Shown in pieces: positions 57,480 to 64,000 of a DNA stretch of 64,000 nt (position 1 is its first letter; the number at the start of each line of letters is the position of its first letter). The notes beneath the pieces were generated by a model. It saw nothing but the letters and a program-made list of their open reading frames with translations, was not told the DNA's origin and ran no database searches. The stretch is from Brachycybe producta (taxonomy: Eukaryota > Arthropoda > Diplopoda > Playtdesmida > Andrognathidae): the NCBI GenBank assembly GCA_036925085.1, contig JAUPFP010000005.1:3570501-3634500 (forward strand). The letters run 5' to 3'. The position numbers and the translations under genes are program-made.

Positions 57480-58845
57480 TCGCTGATCGTAATAATTATA
57501 ATAATAATAATTTATTAAGGGTTTTACTGGATGTACATTACAACAACACTTATGTCTAACCCTGGTCAATATAAAAGACAAAATAAAATAATAAACACAA
57601 AAATACATGGAGATATACAAGGAGGTGAAAACAATCATTTAATTATCATTCATTTTTTAATTTCCCCTTTCAGCCTGTCCGCACAACCAACAAGCTAGGT
57701 CCAATGATTTAACGTTAATATAAAAGCCATCAGATGATGGTCTACTACATATTATGGGAGTGAATTCCAAATAGGAATAACCCTATTAAAAAAGCAGTTT
57801 TGTTTACAGTTAATACGAGCGGCAGGTGACATGATACGCTTCGAGTGGGACCTAGTGATTGTTGGAGAAAATTTTAGAAAGGACTCCCACTCAGTGGGAA
57901 AAAAGACATCCTTAGCCAATATTTTGTATAACAATACTAAGTCAGTATGAAGCCGTCTGAGTTCAAGAGTGTGCATTCCAAGGGAATGTAATCGTTGTTT
58001 ATACAACATATTAGACAAGCCCTTCAAACGTTTAGTAAACCTACGCTGAACTGCCTCTATTGCGTTAATATCTCGTATGAGATATGGGGACCACACTGAA
58101 GAGGCATAACTCAGGATTGTGATTACAAACGCCTTAAAGGCCATAACTAATACTGTAATTGGACTATTGGGCAATACTTTAAATAATATGCCTACCCATT
58201 ACATTACATTACAATGTGATGAGAAATTTAGCTTATCATTAAATAAGACACCCAGATCTCGGGCTTCAGGAACCAATTTAATGGCGCTGCCCATACAGGA
58301 TAGACTTGATGCCAGCCCCTTGGTTTTAAAGTCCAGCACCATACACTTGTCAATTGACAGAGACATGCCATTAGTTTCTACCCAGTCTGATATGTTAGAT
58401 AGGGTTCCTTGCAGTTTCACAGGACAACTGGGTACACATTAAACATAATCGGCATAAAGCAGAGTCTTGCAGAGATTGTTTTGTGTTATATCATTAATAA
58501 ATATACCAAATAGGATTGGTCCCAATACGCTCCCTTGGATTACCCCACTACCAACTGAGCTAACACGCGAGAGGGTTGATACCACTTGGACTGACTGGAA
58601 GCGGTTAGTCAGAAAAGCCTGTATCCATCCATAGGCAGGGTTTGCTATACTTTATCTAGCAAACTTAGCCATCAGAATACAATGATCAACCTTGTCAAGT
58701 GCAGCTGTAAAATCCAGATAAGCCACAGTTACAGACTTCTTTTTATCTATGCAGTCCACAGTTTCCAGTAGACAGTCAAGAAGTTGTATCGTTGAAGAAC
58801 GAGTGGGAAGGAAACCATATTGGTTTGAGGCAAGCAAGTTCATTG
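57480..58845 (-). pseudogene. Non-LTR retrotransposon (CR1/Jockey-like RT), broken
   Basis: On the minus strand the pieces read in order: NQYGFLPTRSSTIQLL and AYLDFTAALDKVDH (reverse transcriptase palm), GVIQGSVLGPILFGIFINDI, then YADYV at the catalytic box (YADD expected). A later MVLDFKTKGL/ARDLGVLFNDKL segment and a thumb/C-terminal region with RVIPIWNSLP follow. Frames are separated by stops or shifts (for example at 58650 and 58440), so it is inactive. A (TTA)n-rich tail near 57485-57530 is the likely 3' end. The 5' part ends where the element at 58852 begins. Confidence 0.9.
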
Positions 58846-58851
58846 CAAGTT

Positions 58852-59588
58852 AATGCCCGTTCCACATCAAGCTGACAAAAGTGCAACATGAGTTTGAGAC
58901 AAAAAACACAACAAAAATGTTCAGAAAAAGAGAAGATTTTGAAAACAAAACGAAAATGAAACAACTGTCATGCAGTACTCAAGACAATTTGTGACACATC
59001 ACAAACAAATTGTTTTTTGTTTTTGTTTCTATACATGTAGATGTCCCACATAAACTATGCATCTGTTTTGTTGTTGTTAAAATACTAACTATCCACACTG
59101 CTGCGAGAAACTCATACATATGACACTACAACGGTACCTGATTTCTGCTGATCGTTGAATCGCGTACCTTCCTCCATCTTATGGTTACCATACGAGGAGG
59201 GATGGAGAGCTGAAAGACAGAAATGGACGTTGCACAAAGGAAAACGCCGTGCTTTTATAGACTTGGACCTATGTACCCCTCCGAGGTGCAACCAGGTCCA
59301 AGTGACCACGTTCCATGAGAGATCTCTTTGCTCTAAAACAGGGAGAGAGGGACAGTGAGGAGTCGTGTACCCGCATGCTTGCATTCTGAGGGGATTACGA
59401 ACTACTGGGTGTTACATGGCACAGACACAATTGACAAACCGACTAGTGATGGAATATGGAATAGTTTGTGAAATTATAGACAAAACAAAACACAGAAATG
59501 TTTTAGATTTGTCGTCAATTTGTCTTGAAACACTTGAGATTTCTGCTTTGTTTTTGTTCTGTCAGCTTTGTGTGGATCCGGGCATAAG
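58852..59588. mobile_element. TIR element with a GC-rich centre
   Basis: The ends TTAATGCCCGTTCCACATCA and TGTGTGGATCCGGGCATAA are inverted and both continue through AGCTGACA/TGTCAGCT. Flanking interior sequence is AT-rich, but 59140-59400 is markedly GC-richer and unlike the arms, as in TIR elements that have captured host DNA. Confidence 0.65.
59160..59300 (-). other. Promoter- and exon-like segment inside the TIR element
   Basis: On the minus strand a TATAAAAG box (59259-59252) is followed about 80 nt later by an ATG (59177-59175) that reads MEEGTRFNDQQKS to a GTACCG donor-like site. I do not recognise the sequence. It may be a captured gene fragment or chance. Confidence 0.2.
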
Positions 59589-59779
59589 GCAGCCTGAAAC
59601 GTTTTTATAGACACATCACTGATTATAAGAAATATGTTGGTGAATGGTCATTATTCAGTCAACAGAAGCATTCTATTGAATTAAAATTGAAATTACCCAT
59701 TGATACAACTTCAATTCAATTCAATTAGATACACCTGCAATCAGCTTGAAAGCCATGTGGCAGGGGGGATTGCTCCCAA

Positions 59780-60019
59780 TCATGAGTGATTGTCATTATT
59801 TAAAAATAAGACATCATCACGAAATTGAAATTGTCCTAACAAAGAACTATTCACAGGAAGAGAATTCCATAGTCTAACAACATTAGGAAGAAAAGACCAA
59901 AAATATGCATCAGTAATAGCCATTAATTCTTTGAAAGTCTTTGAATGCCCAAGTCTACCTTTACGAGGATTTCTAGTTAGTAAACCATTAAGCAGAGTAA
60001 TGTTATCATCAGACAGCAA
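59780..60019 (-). pseudogene. Relic of a non-LTR retrotransposon C-terminus
   Basis: Reads DAYFWSFLPNVVRLWNSLPV and downstream residues, the conserved RLWNSLP block. Related to the relic at 8330-8480 (DAFLWSFFPNVFRLWNALP). The rest of the element is absent. Confidence 0.8.
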
Positions 60020-60985
60020 ACGTCCCAGAAACTTAATAAAAAATGTTCAATTCCGATCACTCCTAGCGATCTCTTGCTGCTTATGTAACTAGAGGAGTGA
60101 TTGGACTCGATTTCAAACAAACTGCCCACTGTTTTCAAACTCCTTATGGGAAATTATTATTAGAGCAATTGTAATATTGTGTGATGTGTAGTGCATTTTG
60201 GCAAATGCAGTCATTGTCTAATTCACAGTCATTTATGATTCTGAGTAAATCCTCTCTTTGCCACCTGGCTCTGCAGCTGATTGCAGGTGTGTTGCTGCGT
60301 TGCTATTAGAAATTTTGAAACATGTAAATGTTATTTTAGCTGAAAAATTTCTGGAGATGAATTATTTTGTCTGAAATTTTACCAGTGTGTGTATTGATTT
60401 AAATCACGATTTAATACAAGAAAAAAGTGATTTAAATTGTGCTGTCCAAAGGGGGTCCTGCTCTGAATCTGTGATGTGACGTCATTACAGTGAGAGAAGC
60501 AATAAAAAAGAGCAAACAACCATTTGGATGGGAGTTGATATTTATGACGAAAATACTGTATGGATAGTAAATAATATCAGAACTGTACGAACATGGCGGT
60601 GGGCCGGTGGCCATTGTAGCGTCTTCTACGAATGAATTTTAGAATGTTATGTACAAAATGAACATGCTATTGAGGGGCTTTTTGCGTGCCGCCATGTTTG
60701 AGATCAAGTTCAGCTTTCTCTGCTCTTTCTTTTAAAAAGAGCAGCAGCTACAATATATCTCGGAGCTATATTGCTCTCTTCCAAATGGACACAGATACAG
60801 AGATACTCTCAAACTATTCTCATACAACCCTCAAATTTTCTCAGAGCAGGCCAACCGGACAGTTATTATAATATAAGAGCGATTTTATAAAATTTAAAAT
60901 AAGAAAAATCTGATTTTGTCTACCTGGTGGTTTACATTTCTAACAAATATGATTAAAACAGTGGTAAATGTATTTTTTTTTCTAG

Positions 60986-61261
60986 AATGATAAATTTGTG
61001 GTGCTGAAACCGGAGCACGAGAAAAGTGCAACAACGTCCAAAGATGTGTCTTCTTCGGCGTCCACCGAAACGGCACGTGTTAACATCGAAAATAACAAAC
61101 ACGGTAGTGAGTCAGTTAGAGAAACCGAATTCATCGAAGCAAATGATCAATTCATCGGAATACCTGTGGCACCACCTAGAAGGAAGCATCAGGACCAAGA
61201 CGAAGATAGGAAATCCTTTTCTTCGAAGGAACATTCCGAAGATAACAGCCAAGATTCACAG
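60986..61261 (+). CDS. Sowah: Sowah coding exon 3
   Basis: 276 nt, 92 codons, phase 0 at both ends; acceptor TTTTTTTTTCTAG, donor CAG/GTAAAA. It begins NDKFVVLKPEHEKSATTSKD, where DKFVVLK closes the conserved N-terminal domain. Then comes a long polar, low-complexity linker with APPRRK and many Ser/Glu/Asp residues. The plus-1 frame is also open over most of it but lacks splice continuity. Confidence 0.92.
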
Positions 61262-61374
61262 GTAAAACCAAGTTGTGATATGTTTTAATTTTTTTTTAGA
61301 GTTTGTTGAAGTTTTAAATTCAATTTCTTGATTACGGGTAACGCAAACTTAAAAGCACGATTCAATCATTTTAG

Positions 61375-61521
61375 AGTTCGAACAGCAACGATGAAAAAAC
61401 TGTTGATGCTCAAGTGATAAGTGTGAAAGAAAGGGCGCAAAAACTGAATAGAATGGCATCTGAGACGCAGCTTGTTCTCACTTCTAACACTCCAAATAAG
61501 AGACGTGAGCGGAACGATAAG
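61375..61521 (+). CDS. Sowah: Sowah coding exon 4 (last in window)
   Basis: 147 nt, 49 codons, phase 0; acceptor TCATTTTAG, donor AAG/GTAATT. It encodes SSNSNDEKTVDAQV, then VKERAQKLNRMASETQL, which matches the second conserved motif of SOWAH proteins, and PNKRRERNDK. Up to here 205 residues are encoded. The ankyrin repeats and C-terminus must lie beyond 64000 or in exons I could not find in 61522-64000. Confidence 0.9.
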
Positions 61522-62096
61522 GTAATTGGTTTTTTGTTGTTGTTATTTTTGTTCTATGTTGATTATAACAAGTTCAGAAAAAATGCTCAAGTGCAGTATA
61601 TTGAACGTCGGTAAAGTATGAGTTGTTAAAGCAGTTTGTAGTTACGGTTGCCTGAATAGGCATTATAATGCCAACAGCAAGCGAAGTGTGTTTATTCGTC
61701 AAATATGCAAATAATCGTCTCATTAATTTTGTCCTCAAGTGAATCCTTTTGTAACCATAATTCAGCACTACCCTACAGCTATTGGTTTAGTATTGCCTTT
61801 AGCTTTTTCACATTTAACAGCCTAGAAATTCCAGTGTGCACGTGCACGCCATAGTCGCAATTTAAGCGAAATTTGTTGTGCCCAAAAACATGGTCTCATT
61901 GGGCGCCCGCAGAAATTCTTGTAGGAGGGGGCAAAACACAATGGTGAAGGTTAATTTTTTTAGCAAGATCTTGAAAAATGTAAAACAGGAAATTAAGAAC
62001 GATGGTATTTTTCATCCAGGTTTTAAGTTAAAATTTCTGAGTTCGTCGTTCTGGATCTTTTGTGCCTTAATGCGAAGAAATTGGTTAAAAACCTGG
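61522..62096 (+). other. Start of Sowah intron 4; nothing recognised
   Basis: Follows the GTAATT donor. It has short open frames without splice or family support. The intron continues through repeats to the window end. Confidence 0.6.
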
Positions 62097-62270
62097 TAAA
62101 ACAAGGGATTCAAGGAACCCTATAGACCTCCATTGCTTTAATATACGCTTTCATATATCAAACAGCCAATTTTCTTTCATTGTTACATGCGTTTGCACAT
62201 GTACAAGAATGCGCACAATGTGTACGCACATGTACATGCGTGCACGCATGTGTACAGCATACTAGCACGG
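62097..62270. repeat. Inverted copy of the 926-1013 repeat plus ACATGCG tract
   Basis: The first 94 bp match 926-1013 inverted. An imperfect alternating purine-pyrimidine tract (TGTACGCACATGTACATGCG) follows at 62205-62255, probably the unexpanded form of the minisatellite at 610. Confidence 0.85.
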
Positions 62271-62685
62271 CGTATGCGGCGCATCTGAACTGCGTAACTT
62301 TTAAAGCGGGCAGTGCACACTGGAATTGAAGACATCAAAGCATTCCAGGCATCTCTGGGAATTTAGAGATTTCAACAGTTCTATTCCCGCTGTTCTGGTT
62401 CACATGCAAGGAATTTTCAAAGTTAGAAATCCATGAGGAATCATAGAAACACTTCAATGACGCCCACTCCGAACTGATGTAACTTTTGAAGCGTACATTG
62501 CACAAACGTTTCTGAGAATGCATCGATTCCAACAATTCCATTCCCGCTCGTCTGGTTCACTTGCAATGAATTCTCAAAGTTAAAATTTCTTGAAGAACCA
62601 TAGTTACACTTCAACTACGTCCACTCTGAACGGTGTAACTTTTGAAATTTTTGCGCAATGTGTACACACATGTACACATACCTTA

Positions 62686-63309
62686 GCATGTGTTGAGGTG
62701 GGAGTTGTACTTTTGTTGTCTAGTAGCAGAGTTGTTCTTTAAGGTAGATTGCGACGTGGTTGCCACCTAAAGCCCCTATTACACTAGACACCCCCAATGC
62801 AATTCAACTTGCAATGCAACCTGTGATGTGACTTGCAACTAGAACTTTGTAATAAACTTCTATATCACACTATGCAACCTAGTTGCCGATCAATTTTTTA
62901 AAACTTCGTTTATGTCAAGGGGCCGACATTCGGGTGAATCTCGTACGGTATCGGAAGCCATTTTACTTTTAATCCGCGTTTTAATGAATTTTAAACTTTC
63001 AATTTTATTCTGGATATTGTGTCCATATTGTGATCAACTAACAAGAAGTTCATAAACCGGAAGTCATGAAACCGGGAATTCGTTCAATGTTACATATGTC
63101 AGTCTTTTCCGACAAACGGCCTGATTGGTTGTTTGTCAGAAGTTGAACCTGTTCAACTCGGTGAGACTGAGTCTCACACTAGTTAAAAATAAAGTTTTAT
63201 CAAGTTGCATGTCATATCTCCCACCTCAGCACACGCTGAGGTGCGAGTTGTACTTTTGTTGTCTTAGTAGCATAGTTGTTCTTTGAGGTAAAATGCGACG
63301 TGGTTGCAG
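62686..63309. repeat. Direct repeat flanking a MITE
   Basis: About 80 bp (GAGGTGGGAGTTGTACTTTT ... TGCGACGTGGTTGC) at 62686-62766 recur at 63225-63309 at about 85-90%. The MITE copy lies exactly between. Confidence 0.8.
62767..63216. mobile_element. TTACACTAGCAAC-end MITE, copy 3 (inverted, truncated)
   Basis: Starts CTAAAGCCCCTATTACACTA and runs inverted relative to 7360 through AAACTTCGTTTATGTCAAGG to GCATGTCATAT, where it breaks off before the far end. Confidence 0.85.
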
Positions 63310-63390
63310 CCCAACTGTGGAATAAAGTTGTCTAGAACGTGTACAATTCCACGTGTACCAGCTGGCCAGTAGCAGCGCAGTGCCCCACGT

Positions 63391-64000
63391 CATCTCATCA
63401 TCATCATTTCCTGTACCTTATCCCGCAAGCAGCAGGGTCGGCCTTGCTGGTTCTAAGTCTCCACTCGTTCCGATTTTGCACCAAGCCCCCAGTGACCCCA
63501 CATGCCACCATATCCCGTTTTACTACCACATCCCAGGTTTGCTTGGGTCTTCCTCTACCCCGTTTTATTCCCAGGTCTAAGTTCATTGCCTGTCTCAGCA
63601 GCCCATCTTCTCCACTCCTGAGGACATGCCCAAACCACCGCAGCCTATTTTCCTGCATCTTTTCTACTATATTTGTTACCCCTACACTACCCCTAATAAA
63701 ATCATTTCTGATCCTATCCCTTCTGGTCACCCCACTCATAAACCTTAGCATTCTCATCTCAGCTACCTGCATTCTATCCTCATGCACCTTCTTGATTGCC
63801 CAACATTCTGACCCATACAACATAGCTGGTCTGACTACTGTTCTATAAAACTTTCCCTTCAATTTTATAGGTAACTTCCTGTCACATAAAACCCCACTAG
63901 CCTGCCTCCACCTAAACCAACCTGCTTTTATCCGGTTTGTGATGTCTAAGTCTAAGCTCCCATCATCTTGCAGCACAGATCCTAAATATTTGAAGTCATG
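63391..64000 (-). mobile_element. RTE-like non-LTR retrotransposon, 3' part, cut by window edge
   Basis: A single open frame on the minus strand (63404-63976) reads VVRPAMLYGSECWAIKK, EMRMLRFMSGVTRRDRIR, ENRLRWFGHVLR and KADPAACGIRYRK near the end. This is the conserved C-terminal region after the reverse transcriptase in RTE-type elements. The short 3' UTR ends in an (ATG)n tail. The frame is intact as far as visible, so this copy is younger than the other retroelements here. The N-terminal endonuclease and RT lie beyond the window. Confidence 0.93.

Larger units (their letters stand above)
55939..60985 (+). other. Sowah intron 2 (5 kb)
   Basis: Contains an inverted-repeat element, a broken non-LTR retrotransposon, a TIR element with a GC-rich centre and another LINE relic. 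The stretches 55939-56885 and 60020-60985 otherwise show no named feature, apart from AACATGGCGG (60593) and CCGCCATGTT (60691) in inverted arrangement. Confidence 0.85.

Noticed and set aside
61026-61265. Alternative open frame overlapping Sowah exon 3
   Set aside because: It does not join flanking exons in phase and has no SOWAH similarity; the main frame does.

Overview
This is an AT-rich, intron-containing, transposon-crowded stretch of an animal genome. Two protein-coding genes can be supported. The first is an Iroquois-class TALE homeobox gene (Irx) on the minus strand. Five coding exons join in frame (exon 1 at 37786-37830, exon 2 at 24030-24272, exon 3 at 23554-23663, exon 4 at 14567-14919, exon 5 at 2211-3118) to give a predicted protein of about 552 residues. 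The second is the 5' half of a Sosondowah gene (Sowah, ankyrin-repeat family) on the plus strand. Four coding exons (52804-52933, 55877-55938, 60986-61261, 61375-61521) run on past the right edge; the ankyrin repeats expected for the family are not in the window. Irx and Sowah stand head to head about 15 kb apart. Irx-Sowah linkage is known as an ancient bilaterian microsynteny (a genomic regulatory block), so the window is from a bilaterian that kept it. The phylum cannot be fixed from the sequence; a marine invertebrate such as a mollusc, annelid, echinoderm or hemichordate would fit.

The RNA genes are the most striking feature. Inside the last intron of Irx lies a tandem array of 14 initiator-methionine tRNA genes (anticodon CAU) on the minus strand. 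They repeat at exactly 195 bp (9419-12025). Two more copies on the plus strand (12250-12321 and 12439-12510) lie at the right end in inverted arrangement. A single tRNA-Gln(CTG) is at 8538-8609. Poly-T Pol III terminators follow the genes, and several copies carry stem changes that suggest decay.

Most of the rest is mobile or repeat DNA. Six hAT-type non-autonomous elements have perfect 8-bp target duplications (13010-13921, 18694-19128, 31334-31991, 32867-33171, 35792-36272, 41680-42212). A Mutator-like MITE family has ACAGGCA ends; two full copies have 9-bp duplications and one a 10-bp duplication (13215, 53708, 54200), while copies at 4587, 8620 and 16451 have imperfect or no duplications. 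A roughly 300-bp TA-target MITE family occurs at 30198, 44776, 45513 and 50166. Other inverted-repeat elements recur through introns and intergenic DNA. Non-LTR retroelements are present as an RTE 3' half (63391-64000), a short RTE-derived copy with a 14-bp duplication (21535-22020), a broken CR1/Jockey-like element (57480-58845) and relics at 8330-8480 and 59780-60019.

Unusual sequence architecture includes a 318-bp uninterrupted alternating purine-pyrimidine minisatellite (610-927), palindromic minisatellites built of inverted arrays of short repeats (4940-5690, 28525-28830, 47140-47530), and several near-perfect hairpins. No CRISPR array, operon or prokaryotic signal is present. Exon boundaries were placed by eye from splice-site and reading-frame agreement; repeat boundaries without target duplications are approximate.
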